A stretch of DNA of 64,000 nt from Steroidobacter sp. (GTDB taxonomy: Bacteria; Pseudomonadota; Gammaproteobacteria; Steroidobacterales; Steroidobacteraceae): the NCBI GenBank assembly GCA_025929585.1, contig JAICPY010000006.1:1-64000 (forward strand), in the 5' to 3' direction. Both the position numbers and the translations under genes were made by a program. A model generated the notes under the pieces. It did not search any database. It was not told where the DNA came from and worked only from the letters and a program-made list of their open reading frames with translations. Positions 38,917 through 48,475 of the stretch are shown here, in pieces. Position 1 is the stretch's first letter. The number at the start of each line of letters is the position of its first letter.

Positions 38917-38931
38917 TATCGCAGCGTGATA
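38917..38931. promoter_or_regulatory. Candidate LysR-type operator in the AKR/LysR divergent region
   Basis: TATCGCAGCGTGATA is an interrupted dyad (TATC/GATA) that contains a T-N11-A core, in the 109-base gap between the two divergent genes. Position and symmetry fit a LysR box, but such motifs are frequent by chance. Confidence 0.35.
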
Positions 38932-38977
38932 AAAGAACGGCACTGAAGAATCAGTTTTTGCATTTCATTGAAGATCC

Positions 38978-39922
38978 ATGGATCGCATCGAAGACTTCCG
39001 CTTGTTTTTGCGCGTACTCGATCTAGGGTCGATCAGTGGCGCCGCGCGCAGCCTCGATATCTCCGCCGCGGCCGCAAGCCAAAGGCTCAAGCGGCTCGAG
39101 GCAGCGTTGGGCGTGCGTCTGTTTCATCGCACGACACGTCAATTGCGAGTCACCGTCGATGGTATTGCACTCGCTGAGCAAGGACGTTCACTGATCGAGG
39201 ATCTGGAAGCACTCACCAGCGGTCTTCGCAAGAGTGCGCTCGACGTTGCAGGTACCTTGCGAGTGACCGTGCCGGCCGCTTTCGGCCGGCAATATCTCTC
39301 GCCGCGATTGCCTGGATTTCTCGCGCGTCATCCTAATTTGAAGCTGGCGATGGATTTGAATGACCAAATACAAGACCTGGTGGGTGAAGGATTCGACGTC
39401 GCCATCCGCATTGGCCAAGTCGATGCGCCGAATCTGATCGCTCGGCGACTGGCGAGCAATCGCCGCGTCCTATGCGCTTCGCCGGATTACCTGAAGAAGC
39501 GCGGCACGCCGCAACGGCCTCAGGATCTCGTAGAGCACGATTGTTTGCTGATGTTCGGAAACAAAGGCGTGCGCGATACCTGGATATTTCGCGGGAACGA
39601 TGGCAAGCAGATTACCGTGCGAGTACGAGGCCGCATCGAGACCAACATGGGCGAAGTCGTTCGCGATGCCGCACTGGCGGGGCTGGGTATCTCGCTGCAT
39701 TCCACTTGGCATATCTGCGAGGATCTAACGGCTGGACGTCTGCGGATCGTGCTACCCGAATACGAACTCCCCGAAAGTGCCATTTACGCGGTCATGCCGC
39801 CTAGACGTCTCGTGCTACCGCGTGTGAGAGCGTTCATCGATGATCTGACCGAGTACTTGGGTGATGTACCTCCGTGGGAGCGCAAGCTCAAGCAGCGAGT
39901 GCGATCGAAAATCGCTCGATAA
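38978..39922 (+). CDS. LysR-family transcriptional regulator
   Basis: 314 residues with an N-terminal winged helix (FRLFLRVLDLGSISGAARSLDISAAAASQRLKRLEAALGVRLFHRTTRQLRVT) and a C-terminal substrate-binding domain. The SAAAASQRLKRLE recognition helix belongs to the CrgA/YafC-like subgroup. It likely controls the divergent aldo/keto reductase and itself. Confidence 0.92.
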   Translation: MDRIEDFRLFLRVLDLGSISGAARSLDISAAAASQRLKRLEAALGVRLFHRTTRQLRVTVDGIALAEQGRSLIEDLEALTSGLRKSALDVAGTLRVTVPAAFGRQYLSPRLPGFLARHPNLKLAMDLNDQIQDLVGEGFDVAIRIGQVDAPNLIARRLASNRRVLCASPDYLKKRGTPQRPQDLVEHDCLLMFGNKGVRDTWIFRGNDGKQITVRVRGRIETNMGEVVRDAALAGLGISLHSTWHICEDLTAGRLRIVLPEYELPESAIYAVMPPRRLVLPRVRAFIDDLTEYLGDVPPWERKLKQRVRSKIAR

Positions 39923-39995
39923 GGGAGGCGCCGCCGAAGTGCCCCGTTACTTAACGACTCACTGCCGGTGCCCGATCATGAATCCCAATGTGCCA

Positions 39996-40022
39996 TGTCG
40001 ATTTGAACGTCTCTGCTTCGTA
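39996..40022 (+). promoter_or_regulatory. ECF42-type promoter of the YCII-sigma operon
   Basis: TGTCGA, 17-nt spacer, CGTATAAG. The same two elements with the same spacing precede the reductase gene at 41772. The TGTCGA -35 agrees with what I know of ECF42-group promoters. Predicted start of transcription is about 7-10 bases after 40022. Confidence 0.75.
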
Positions 40023-40064
40023 TAAGAGGTGACCTTTCGAGTCCAACCCATCCATGGAGCATCG

Positions 40065-40418
40065 ATGAAAAAATACTTACTGAGTATCTATCAACCGGGC
40101 GATGGATCCCCTCCTCCGCCAGAAGTCTTAGGACCCGTGATGAAAAGGATCTATGCACTACACGATGAGATGAAGGACGCAGGGACCCTCGTGTTCACCG
40201 GGGGACTTCACGCTCCGAGCACTGCTACCGTGCTGCATGAAAAGAACGGTGAGATGCTAATCACCGATGGTCCATACATCGAAGGTAAGGAGCACTTGGG
40301 CGGCTTCACGATCATCCAAGCTCCGGATCTCGACTCAGCTCTAGAATGGGGCCGAAAACTAGCTGCGGCTGTGACGCTTCCGGTCGAAGTCCGCCCGCTT
40401 CACGAATCGGCCGGCTGA
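40065..40418 (+). CDS. YCII-related (DGPF-type) protein
   Basis: The ATG at 40065 (117 residues) is preferred; the ORF-track start lies inside the promoter. The sequence [49 protein letters not shown] matches the YCII/DGPF domain, a ferredoxin-like fold (here the DGPF motif reads DGPY). Such proteins are the standard partners of ECF42 sigma factors. Function unknown; the family resembles a catalytic lactone-isomerase-like fold. It lies 7 nt before the sigma gene. Confidence 0.9.
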   Translation: MKKYLLSIYQPGDGSPPPPEVLGPVMKRIYALHDEMKDAGTLVFTGGLHAPSTATVLHEKNGEMLITDGPYIEGKEHLGGFTIIQAPDLDSALEWGRKLAAAVTLPVEVRPLHESAG

Positions 40419-40425
40419 TCTTTGC

Positions 40426-41655
40426 ATGGGCAGCGAGGTCAGTCTCGATCTGATCGAGCAGGTCTTCCAACAGGAGTACGGCCGCGCCGTATCGGTTCTA
40501 GTGCGCGTGTGCGGCAACATCGACGATGCCCAAGAGGCTGTCCAAGATGCCTTCGCAGAAGCGGTACAACGCTGGCCCACTATGGGCGTGCCACCCAGTC
40601 CCGCCGGCTGGATCATCACGACTGCACGCAATCGTGCGATCGATCGCCATCGCCGAGATGCGTCGCGTGATGCAAGACATGCTCAGGCAATGCTGTTGCA
40701 GGAGTCACTGGGCTCACCTGATGACGAAGATCTGATGCGCGATGACTATCTTCGATTGATCTTCACCTGCTGCCATCCCGCCTTGGCGATGAACGCTCAA
40801 GTGGCGCTCACACTGAGATTGATCGGTGGACTCACAACAGCTGAGATCGCTCGTGCTTTTCTGTTACCGGAGCCAACGATGGCGCAGCGTCTCGTCCGCG
40901 CAAAGGGCAAAATTCGAGACGCCGGTATTCCGTATCGCGTCCCACTGGCAACCGATCTTCCGGCGCGCCTTCATTCGGTGCTCGCTGTCATCTATCTGAT
41001 ATTCAATGAAGGCTACACGGCAAGCGCAGGTCCGCAACTAGTGCGAGAGCAGTTGTGCGGCGAAGCGATTCGATTAGGTCGTCTCTTGGCCGATCTCATG
41101 CCGCAAGAACCCGAGGTGCTTGGCTTATTGGCGCTCATGCTGCTCAATGAGGCTCGTCGCTTTGCGCGCGTCGGCGCACAGGGTGAGCTCGTACCGCTAG
41201 CGGATCAGGACCGCACCCGTTGGGATCGAGGTCTGATCGATGAAGGTCAAGCAATCGTTCGACACTGCGTGCGCCGCAATCAACCGGGGATTTACCAGCT
41301 TCAAGCGGCGATTGCCGCAGTGCATTGCAGCGCGCCGAATGTACGAGCGACTGACTGGAAGTCGATCCTGAACATGTACGACCAACTGCTTGCCATCGGC
41401 CCAAATCCGATCGTCGCCTTGAATCGCGCCGTCGTAGTCGCTGAGCTCGAAGGTCCAGCGGCCGCTTTATCGATCATCGAAAGCCACCCACTCACGCACT
41501 ACTACCTCTACCACGCCATTCGCGCCGACCTGCTCCGACGACTGGGCCGCGATTCGGAAGCTGCTCTCGCCTACGATACGGCCATTGCAAGCACGCAGAA
41601 CAGTGCAGAACGTGACTTTCTAAGTCGCCGCCGCAACGTGATCGCTGACTCTTAG
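40426..41655 (+). CDS. ECF42-group RNA polymerase sigma factor with TPR-like C-terminal extension
   Basis: 409 residues. Sigma-2 region: [26 protein letters not shown] and [17 protein letters not shown]. Sigma-4 region: [37 protein letters not shown]. Residues from about 180 to the end form the long helical extension ([49 protein letters not shown]) that defines this group. ECF42 members have no anti-sigma factor and need the C-terminal extension for activity, as known from Streptomyces. Its own operon and the next gene carry matching promoters, indicating autoregulation. Confidence 0.93.
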   Translation: MGSEVSLDLIEQVFQQEYGRAVSVLVRVCGNIDDAQEAVQDAFAEAVQRWPTMGVPPSPAGWIITTARNRAIDRHRRDASRDARHAQAMLLQESLGSPDDEDLMRDDYLRLIFTCCHPALAMNAQVALTLRLIGGLTTAEIARAFLLPEPTMAQRLVRAKGKIRDAGIPYRVPLATDLPARLHSVLAVIYLIFNEGYTASAGPQLVREQLCGEAIRLGRLLADLMPQEPEVLGLLALMLLNEARRFARVGAQGELVPLADQDRTRWDRGLIDEGQAIVRHCVRRNQPGIYQLQAAIAAVHCSAPNVRATDWKSILNMYDQLLAIGPNPIVALNRAVVVAELEGPAAALSIIESHPLTHYYLYHAIRADLLRRLGRDSEAALAYDTAIASTQNSAERDFLSRRRNVIADS

Positions 41656-41705
41656 TTCTTTACTCACCTTTCGTTCCCTCACTGGTTGCCGTCATATCGA
41701 GGCGA

Positions 41706-41732
41706 TGTCGATCTTCGCGTTTGCCGTTCGTA
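41706..41732 (+). promoter_or_regulatory. ECF42-type promoter of the RibD-type reductase gene
   Basis: TGTCGA, 17-nt spacer, CGTATAAG, also sharing the flanking A before TGTCGAT and TT before CGTATAAG with the copy at 39996. It lies 40 bases upstream of the start codon. Confidence 0.75.
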
Positions 41733-41771
41733 TAAGGATCAGATCGGGCAGATCTGCGATCGGAGAGAGGA

Positions 41772-42419
41772 ATGAAACGCAGAGATTTCTTACTCGCATC
41801 ATCCATGTTTGCCGCATCGATGATGCAGATCGGGAGTACGACTCAATCTGAGGACAGAAGCATGCGCAAACTGACTGTATTCAATAACGTTTCGCTGGAC
41901 GGTTACTTCACTGATGCGAGCGGTGACATGAGTTGGGCTCACAAGCAGGACGCCGAGTGGGCGGACTTCACCTCGGAGAATGCGGGCGGAGACGCGGAGC
42001 TCGTGTTCGGCAGAGTGACCTACGACATGATGGCAAGCTTTTGGCCGACACCTCAGGCCATGCAGATTGCTCCAACGGTCGCTGCAGCCATGAATCGCAT
42101 GCGAAAATCCGTCTTCTCACGCACCTTAGAGAAAGCCTCATGGCAAAACACCCGCCTCATCAAAGGGGACCTTGCTATGGAAGTACACAAGATGAAGCTG
42201 GAGTCCGGTCCGGATCTGCTCATCATGGGCAGCGGACAAATCATCGCTCAGCTCACCGACCTTCGCTTGATCGATGAGTATCAAATCGTTGTCACCTCCA
42301 CCGTGCTCGGACGCGGACGCACGATGTTCGAAGGCGTCGCGGGCAGGCCGACCTTGAAGCTCACGAAGACACGAGCATTTGGCAATGGCAACGTGGTTCT
42401 CTGGTATCAACTCGCATGA
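41772..42419 (+). CDS. Dihydrofolate-reductase-family (RibD C-terminal) protein with twin-arginine-like leader
   Basis: 215 residues from an ATG preceded by GGAGAGAGGA. The core from about residue 31 (MRKLTVFNNVSLDGYFTDASGDMSW, FGRVTYDMMASFW, DLLIMGSGQI, LIDEYQIVVTSTVLGRGRTMF) is the RibD_C reductase fold found in many ECF-controlled genes. The first 30 residues (MKRRDFLLASSMFAAS) look like a Tat signal, unusual for this family. An alternative internal start (41862) would give a cytosolic protein. It is a probable target of the ECF42 factor. Confidence 0.88.
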   Translation: MKRRDFLLASSMFAASMMQIGSTTQSEDRSMRKLTVFNNVSLDGYFTDASGDMSWAHKQDAEWADFTSENAGGDAELVFGRVTYDMMASFWPTPQAMQIAPTVAAAMNRMRKSVFSRTLEKASWQNTRLIKGDLAMEVHKMKLESGPDLLIMGSGQIIAQLTDLRLIDEYQIVVTSTVLGRGRTMFEGVAGRPTLKLTKTRAFGNGNVVLWYQLA

Positions 42420-42533
42420 GCCTATATCGGCGAGCTGATTTGGAACTCAGATTGCGAATCTTAGTTGCCGCTGACATTGTTCGTTGCAACCCAGGCAATA
42501 TCGTGACCAGCAACTGTCACATGGAGCGATCTC

Positions 42534-43271
42534 ATGACTGTAAAGCGCACTGGGTTAAACCGCCGCCGATTCGTGCACCTAACCGCGACTTCCGCCACGC
42601 TGCTGGCGTTAGGAAGTTTTACGCGGATCGGTCTCGCTGCGGATGAGTCGAAGACCAAGATCGGCATCATCGGATCGGGAAATGTGGGCAGTGCTCTGGG
42701 CCGCGCTTGGGCGAAGGCGGGTCACCAAGTGATGTTCTCTTCGCGTCACATGGCGCAGGACAAAGTCCTGGCGGATGAGATCGGAGCCAATGCGAGCGCC
42801 GGCTCGCCGCGAGACGCCGCGGAATTTGGTGAGGTTGTTGTGCTCGCGGTGCCCTATCGCGCTCTACCCGAGATTGGTAAAAGCCTGGCGGGCCAGCTCA
42901 AAGGGAAAGTCGTGATCGACGCGTGCAACCCCTTTCCTTCCCGTGATGGGGATATCGCGAATTGGGCTCGCGAAAGAGGTGCGGGGTTAGCATCCGCGGA
43001 GCTCCTGCCTGGGGCGCGCATCGTTCGTGCCTTCAACGCGATCGGCGCCGCTCGCATGGGATCGGCGCATGAAGAATCCGGCCGAATCGGGATGCCGATC
43101 GCTGGCGATGATGCTGAAGCTATCGAAGTTGCATCGCGCCTGATTCGCGACATCGGCTACGAGCCAGTGCTCGTTGGCAATCTCAGCATGGGCAAATACC
43201 TGATGCCCGGAACGCCGCTTGCAGGCGAGCACACTCCCGCAGAGATCAAAGAGATCGCACGCAAGCTTTAG
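42534..43271 (+). CDS. Exported NADPH-dependent F420-reductase-like protein (NAD-binding)
   Basis: 245 residues. An N-terminal twin-arginine signal (NRRRFVHLTATSATLLALGSF, cleavage near GLAAD) precedes a Rossmann domain with GIIGSGNVGSALGRAWAKAGHQVMFSSR. VVLAVPYRALPEIG, VVIDACNPF and RAFNAIGAARM match the F420-oxidoreductase family used in coenzyme F420 or general NAD(P) reduction. It sits 114 nt after the reductase gene and could be cotranscribed with it. Confidence 0.87.
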   Translation: MTVKRTGLNRRRFVHLTATSATLLALGSFTRIGLAADESKTKIGIIGSGNVGSALGRAWAKAGHQVMFSSRHMAQDKVLADEIGANASAGSPRDAAEFGEVVVLAVPYRALPEIGKSLAGQLKGKVVIDACNPFPSRDGDIANWARERGAGLASAELLPGARIVRAFNAIGAARMGSAHEESGRIGMPIAGDDAEAIEVASRLIRDIGYEPVLVGNLSMGKYLMPGTPLAGEHTPAEIKEIARKL

Positions 43272-43332
43272 CTATCAGCCCGCACGCTGAGCATGGAATC
43301 CATGACGGCGTACATTCGAGTGCACGTGTGCT

Positions 43333-43977
43333 CTAACCCGACGTGCCTCTGCCGTGCTGCTCGTTCTGCGCCTGTGTTACGAACCGATCCAAGATGTTCG
43401 GGATGAATCGTTCGGAGAATCCGGCGAGGAATGCCCATAGGATTGCCTTCGCCGCATCCAAGTTAGTGGCTGGGCGAACGTCTTGGAGAAGCGCTCCGAT
43501 TCCGGAATAGACATTGGTGGCACTCTCAAAGTCAGGGAATAGAGCTCCGTCGAGAAAATTAGACAGGCACAGGATGTACATCACCACGCCCAACGCCCCG
43601 GATATCAGAAACGAGACGTAGAACTGCATGATGATGACAACGCTATTAACCGTCGAAGATTGCGCGGTTGCCTGGTCGGCAGAGATCTTCGCTAGTCGAT
43701 AGTAGTTATTGACCACTGCGCCTACCGAGCCGGCAACGAAAACGAGCACTCCGATATCGATCCCGTTGTCCAGGCGAGCCGAGATGAACACGAGGGTGAA
43801 GCCCCCGAATGCCAGTAAGGCCGTCAGTGCAAGATGGACATAGAGACGAAGGAACGGGATGTTTCGTGAGGCCGCGGGCAGCGGCGAAGGTCCGGCAGGC
43901 GTTGCGATCTGCGTCTGCTGTACAGGCTCAGACGCCGGTGGCCGGGATGTCGTCGGTGCATCGATGCTTACAACCAT
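43333..43977 (-). CDS. Membrane protein of unknown function
   Basis: I take the ATG at 43977 (214 residues); the ORF-track start is a TTG with no support. A Pro/Thr-rich cytoplasmic N-terminus is followed by about four hydrophobic stretches (LYVHLALTALLAFGGFTLVFI, IGVLVFVAGSVGAVVNNYY, VVIIMQFYVSFLISGALGVVMYILCL, AILWAFLAGFSERFIPNIL). The FAGFSERF-type ending is seen in uncharacterised membrane proteins. No family assigned. Confidence 0.6.
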   Translation of the reverse strand: MVVSIDAPTTSRPPASEPVQQTQIATPAGPSPLPAASRNIPFLRLYVHLALTALLAFGGFTLVFISARLDNGIDIGVLVFVAGSVGAVVNNYYRLAKISADQATAQSSTVNSVVIIMQFYVSFLISGALGVVMYILCLSNFLDGALFPDFESATNVYSGIGALLQDVRPATNLDAAKAILWAFLAGFSERFIPNILDRFVTQAQNEQHGRGTSG

Positions 43978-44119
43978 GGCGTCGGCTCGACTGTTCGGAC
44001 CAGCAGCGTGTGGATCAAGATCAATCGGACAAGATAAGCAAGATCGCAACCATCGGAGTCAAAGGGTCTGCTGCCTGGTTCGCACGGTCAATCGTACCGA
44101 AGTCACGCATATGCATCTC

Positions 44120-44140
44120 GGCGATTCAAGGTGAATCGCC
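44120..44140. other. Stem-loop GGCGATTCA-AGG-TGAATCGCC
   Basis: A perfect 9-bp stem with a 3-nt loop in the gap after the alpha/beta hydrolase gene (minus). It could end that transcript; the TTTC after it is on the plus-strand side. Weak functional evidence. Confidence 0.4.
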
Positions 44141-44176
44141 TTTCAGGCGAGCGATATCGGGCCGTGCTACTTGAAC

Positions 44177-45796
44177 CTATCTTGTCGGCCGTGCCGGAGG
44201 CAATCCGATCATGGGCCCTGCCACTCGTGCGCGTTGCAGGAGCGGCGTAGGCAGGAACGGATTCGGATTCGCGGGACATATCGTTCCCTTGCGCGGCAAC
44301 GTTCCATCTAACAAATAGTTGATCACGTATTCGGTTACACAATCGCTGCGGCCGAATGCCGTGTGTCCCCAGCCGGCATAACTCAGCAAACGACTGTTCT
44401 TGAGCAAACGGCTGCTTGCCACTGCGCCCGCATAATCCGTCACACCATCGAAGAAATTTCCGACGACGAGTACCGGTGCGGAGGTGCGCGTAGACCAAGG
44501 CCCAGCGTAGCGATCGGATGAAGTTGGCCACTTCGCGCAGGCGGCATTGCCCCACCACCAATAAGGACCGAAGATCGATCCGCGCTCCGCGAACTCGCCG
44601 ACGGCATCGTATGCCTCAAACGAGACAGGATAGGCCGCGTCAGCGCAATGATTGCCATAGTAGGCATCGAGACCATTGTCGTAGTCGGCACGCGTGGGCC
44701 GAGCCGCATTCAAGCGTTCTTGAATACCCCGACGAGTCTCCGCTGCGTCACTTGCCGGAGCACTGTCGAGCACTGCTTGTGCCAATGCGTCGAACAAGGC
44801 CGCGTAACCATCGGGTCCACCCCAGAACTCAGGCACATACATTGCACTTACGGTATCAGCTACGAGAAAATCGTAGGTATAGAGAAAGTCGCCCAGATCG
44901 AGCGGAGACTTGCGCAGGGCCGCAGCGAGTGCCCAATACCTCGTTGCAGCTCCACCTGGACGATACAAGGCACACTCCTCGCGAGCTTCATCGCATAACC
45001 GTAGGAACTCTTCGAACTCCTCGGCTGTAGCCGTGCGATCGGAGACGATCTGCAGGCTCTGCGACCAGAGCCGCGGATCCAGAACACCATCGATAGCAAG
45101 TGCGCGGACCTTGTGCGGATAGACATTCGCGTACGTATTACCAATGTACGAGCCGTATGAGAACCCTAGATAAGTCAGGCGAGCATCACCAACTGCCTGC
45201 CGCAGCAGATCGAGGTCTCTCACTACGTCGGCGGTGCTCATGTGCTTGATGACTCGCTGCATTTGGCCGAAGCACTGCCCGGCGAGCCCGCGATAGACGT
45301 GATAGAACGGCCGCTCCTGACTGCGCTTATATGGAAAGAGCGGGACGTCGGCGAAGTAGGCATCCAATGCCTCCAGACTGTCGAAACAATGTAGAGGTGT
45401 CGATTGGCCGACTCCGCGAGGATCGAATCCGATTACATCGAAGCGACCTTGCAGCGCCGCAGCGAGGAAATCGCCGAAGCCAAACAGCGCTAGATCGACG
45501 CCTGAAGCGCCAGGTCCGCCTGGATTCAGAAACACACTGCCGATTCTGTTCGAGGGATCAGCGGCAGGAATTCGCGCAAGGGCAATAGTCGTCTTCGCAC
45601 CGTGCGGATGATCATAGTCGAGCGGCACGATTGCCGAAGCGCACTCGGCAGTTGGAAACTCTTCGCCGCAGGGTGCCCAGGTGATCGTCGGAACTTGTGC
45701 TCCACCGCGCGCATCCTTCGCAAGCAACGGGCTCAGAGGACTGGTCGTCGCTGCAACGCACAGCGCAACGGCTATGCCCCATCGATGTAGGTTCAT
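44177..45796 (-). CDS. Exported alpha/beta hydrolase, tripeptidyl-aminopeptidase (TAP)-like
   Basis: 539 residues with a signal peptide (MNLHRWGIAVALCVAATTSPLSPLLA). Catalytic serine S213 in GFSYGSYIG, NPGGPGASGVD oxyanion loop, DPRGVGQS, and the C-terminal TAP-like segment with APVLVVGNFFDGVTDYAGA (acid) and GWGHTAFG (histidine). Family members are secreted peptidases or esterases releasing short peptides. Single gene. Confidence 0.9.
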   Translation of the reverse strand: MNLHRWGIAVALCVAATTSPLSPLLAKDARGGAQVPTITWAPCGEEFPTAECASAIVPLDYDHPHGAKTTIALARIPAADPSNRIGSVFLNPGGPGASGVDLALFGFGDFLAAALQGRFDVIGFDPRGVGQSTPLHCFDSLEALDAYFADVPLFPYKRSQERPFYHVYRGLAGQCFGQMQRVIKHMSTADVVRDLDLLRQAVGDARLTYLGFSYGSYIGNTYANVYPHKVRALAIDGVLDPRLWSQSLQIVSDRTATAEEFEEFLRLCDEAREECALYRPGGAATRYWALAAALRKSPLDLGDFLYTYDFLVADTVSAMYVPEFWGGPDGYAALFDALAQAVLDSAPASDAAETRRGIQERLNAARPTRADYDNGLDAYYGNHCADAAYPVSFEAYDAVGEFAERGSIFGPYWWWGNAACAKWPTSSDRYAGPWSTRTSAPVLVVGNFFDGVTDYAGAVASSRLLKNSRLLSYAGWGHTAFGRSDCVTEYVINYLLDGTLPRKGTICPANPNPFLPTPLLQRARVAGPMIGLPPARPTR

Positions 45797-46106
45797 GACG
45801 GCTCCTTCTCCATCCTCGGATCGGCGGCGTCATAGCCTCTGCCATGTATTCAGCTATCGCAATCGGTACGTAGCGCAGCCAGCGTGGATCGAAAGATCGC
45901 TACGCTTCAGCGGTTAGGCTCGTGCTGACGTACGAAGTCAAGGAAACCGCTTGGTGCTGTGCGCGATGGAGGATCCGGCCAAAGAAGATGCGCGAGAGCA
46001 GGCCGTCTCATCGATTGGTTCGAGCACCTCGCGTCTAGGCAATAGAGCAGGACGTTGAGATTCGCGCACAGTCACACTGGCGAAGGACAGCTCTTCACCG
46101 AGTCTC
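45797..46106. other. Intergenic region, no feature seen
   Basis: 310 bases between the hydrolase start and the aquaporin stop. I see no credible ORF, repeat element or strong hairpin; it should contain the hydrolase promoter. Confidence 0.5.
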
Positions 46107-46823
46107 CTAACGACCGGTAATAGGCGGCTCGGTTCGATCCCCTTCCAGCACGGCTTTATATAGGAAGCCCGCGGCTGCGGCGCCGATCAACGGTGCAATC
46201 CAAAAGAGCCAAAGCTGCTGCAAAGCCCAGCCACCTACGAAGAGGGCCGGTCCGGTGCTGCGCGCGGGGTTCACGGATGTATTCGTGACTGGAATGCTGA
46301 TCAAGTGAATCAGCGTCAACGCAAGCCCGATCGCAATCCCCGCAAAACCAACGGGAGCTCGTTGATGAGTTGCTCCAAGGATCACGATCAGAAACATGAA
46401 CGTCATGACGAGCTCGCTGATCAGCCCTGCTGTGAGCGAATATCCGCCGGGTGAATGCGCGCCATAGCCATTGGAAGCGAATCCGCCAGCCAAACTGAAA
46501 TCCGATTTGCCGCTTGCGATGAGATAAAGAATGCCCGCGCCTACGATGCCCCCCGCGACTTGCACGGCGATATAAGGCAGCAATTGCGAGCTTGGGAACC
46601 GTCCGCCGGCCCACAGGCCGACAGACACAGCGGGATTGAAATGAGCGCCTGAGATTGGCCCCAGCGCATAGGCACCGGTCAGGACCGTGAGACCGAAGGC
46701 GAGCGCGACTCCCGCGAAGCCGATTCCCAACTCGGGAAAGGCCGCGGCAAGCACCGCGCTGCCACAGCCACCCAGTACCAACCACAAAGTGCCGATGAAT
46801 TCGGCGGTGAGCTTCGCAAACAT
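46107..46823 (-). CDS. aqpZ: Aquaporin Z family water channel
   Basis: The start at 46823 ([27 protein letters not shown], 238 residues) matches AqpZ; the longer ORF start is rejected. Six helices and two NPA motifs: [18 protein letters not shown] and [22 protein letters not shown]. The arginine after the second NPA is the selectivity-filter residue of water-specific channels. Inner-membrane osmotic water flow. Confidence 0.95.
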   Translation of the reverse strand: MFAKLTAEFIGTLWLVLGGCGSAVLAAAFPELGIGFAGVALAFGLTVLTGAYALGPISGAHFNPAVSVGLWAGGRFPSSQLLPYIAVQVAGGIVGAGILYLIASGKSDFSLAGGFASNGYGAHSPGGYSLTAGLISELVMTFMFLIVILGATHQRAPVGFAGIAIGLALTLIHLISIPVTNTSVNPARSTGPALFVGGWALQQLWLFWIAPLIGAAAAGFLYKAVLEGDRTEPPITGR

Positions 46824-46965
46824 GGAGGACCTCGTTGTTCGACTGTTTGGCCCATAGATATCGGAAGTCGGCATTCTGCCGAGCGCTCAACGATTGCACA
46901 TCGTGGCTTGCCGTACGCCGCCAGGTGAAGACGACGCGGGCAGCGCGCCGTCTCCGCTCAAGTCC

Positions 46966-48339
46966 TCAAGCAGCTGATTGCCCTGCAGTGCTCTGGATTG
47001 TTTCGATCTTCGCACGCCAGCGCGGCAAGCTCTGCGGATGATTCGCTTGTAGATAGGCAATCAGCTTCTCGCGGACCTCACAGCGCAAATCCCAAGCGGC
47101 ACTAGCGTCGTTTGCGCTCGCCAGCGCTCGAATCTCCAGCGTATGTTCTTTCGCATCGGTGACCTGTAGCACGTTGACCTTGCGGTTCCACAATGGAGAG
47201 CCTTCGAGAATCCGCGTGAGCTCCGCGCGTAGACGATCGAGCGGTACGTTGTAGTCGACGTGCAGGAAGACCGTGCCAAGAATATCCGCCGACGTTCGAG
47301 TCCAATTCTGAAAAGGTGTCTCGATGAAGTATGTAATCGGTAGCACCAAGCGCCTCAGATCCCAAATGCGTACGACGACATACGTCAACGTGATCTCTTC
47401 GATGCGGCCCCATTCGTTCTCGACGATGACGACATCGTCGATTCGAATCGGCTGCGTCAGCGCAATTTGAAAGCCCGCGAGCAGCGTTGCAATGCTCTTC
47501 TGTGCCGCGAAGCCGATGATGATGCCGGCGACGCCAGCGGAGGCGATGATGGCAGTGCCGAACTGTCTCACCGATTGAAACACCATCAACATCGAGGCGA
47601 TCGCAAAGACGCCGATTACCACCGCGGCAATCTTCTTCAGCACCATAACCTGCGTGTAGATGGCACGTGCACGGCGATTATCCGCTACATCGATGCGATG
47701 CCCCTGCAGTACGAGTTGTGCAATCACATCGACGAACTGCAAAAGGATGAATCCGATAGTGCCTATCAGCAGCAGGCTGACCGCGTTCTGTATTACTGCC
47801 TCCATGTCCGCGGACACCGCCAGTGCAGGCGTGCCGAGAATAACGGCTAGCAGCGGCAACGTCAGACGTAGCGCTTTTCCCGCGAATGGCGCCAGCACGT
47901 CATCCCAGCTATTGCCGCTGCGCGAAGAAAGTGTGAGTAATAGTGCCTCCAGCGTGCGGCCGGCTCGCGAAAGCAGCCAGGCAAGGCCGACGAGCACGCC
48001 GAAGCCTTGCAGCCAATTCCCAATTGCAAGCGCGCGAAGCGTCCACTCACTACTCTCGAAGCCCGAAAGCAAATTGGAGATCGCGAAGTGCAGACCGTGC
48101 ACCCATAACAAGAAAGCCAATGGAGGCACGGCATCGCTCAAGCCGCGTGCGATCCAATACCGAGCGGTGGGTGTTTCCCCTGAAACTCGAGCGGAGTTTA
48201 TTTCTTCTTCTCTACGCACTCTGCGCCGTGCCCACCAGCGCAAAAGAAAATGCGCCACTGCGAGAAGCAGAACCGTGAGCACACCCGTGGCCCATGTCGT
48301 CAGAGTCAGGCCGAAGAACTCCGAGCTCATATCCAGCAT
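46966..48339 (-). CDS. MscS-family mechanosensitive ion channel
   Basis: 457 residues with about five membrane helices followed by the MscS pore helix (GVAGIIIGFAAQKSIATLLAGFQIALTQPIRIDDVVIVENEWGRIEEITLTYVVVRIWDLRRLVLP) and a cytoplasmic beta/alpha-beta vestibule. It opens under membrane tension to release solutes during hypo-osmotic shock. It lies 143 nt upstream of aqpZ on the same strand, a sensible osmotic pairing, though cotranscription is not proven. Confidence 0.93.
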   Translation of the reverse strand: MLDMSSEFFGLTLTTWATGVLTVLLLAVAHFLLRWWARRRVRREEEINSARVSGETPTARYWIARGLSDAVPPLAFLLWVHGLHFAISNLLSGFESSEWTLRALAIGNWLQGFGVLVGLAWLLSRAGRTLEALLLTLSSRSGNSWDDVLAPFAGKALRLTLPLLAVILGTPALAVSADMEAVIQNAVSLLLIGTIGFILLQFVDVIAQLVLQGHRIDVADNRRARAIYTQVMVLKKIAAVVIGVFAIASMLMVFQSVRQFGTAIIASAGVAGIIIGFAAQKSIATLLAGFQIALTQPIRIDDVVIVENEWGRIEEITLTYVVVRIWDLRRLVLPITYFIETPFQNWTRTSADILGTVFLHVDYNVPLDRLRAELTRILEGSPLWNRKVNVLQVTDAKEHTLEIRALASANDASAAWDLRCEVREKLIAYLQANHPQSLPRWRAKIETIQSTAGQSAA

Positions 48340-48475
48340 TCAAATCCCTCCAATCTACAGGAGATCGATTAACGATCGCCGTTCACGGATCAGAGGACTA
48401 CATACCGCATTTGAGCGCAGAGCAACACCCCAAGGCTTAAGGCTCTGAACACGCCGACGTGGTCGAAGCGAGGAG

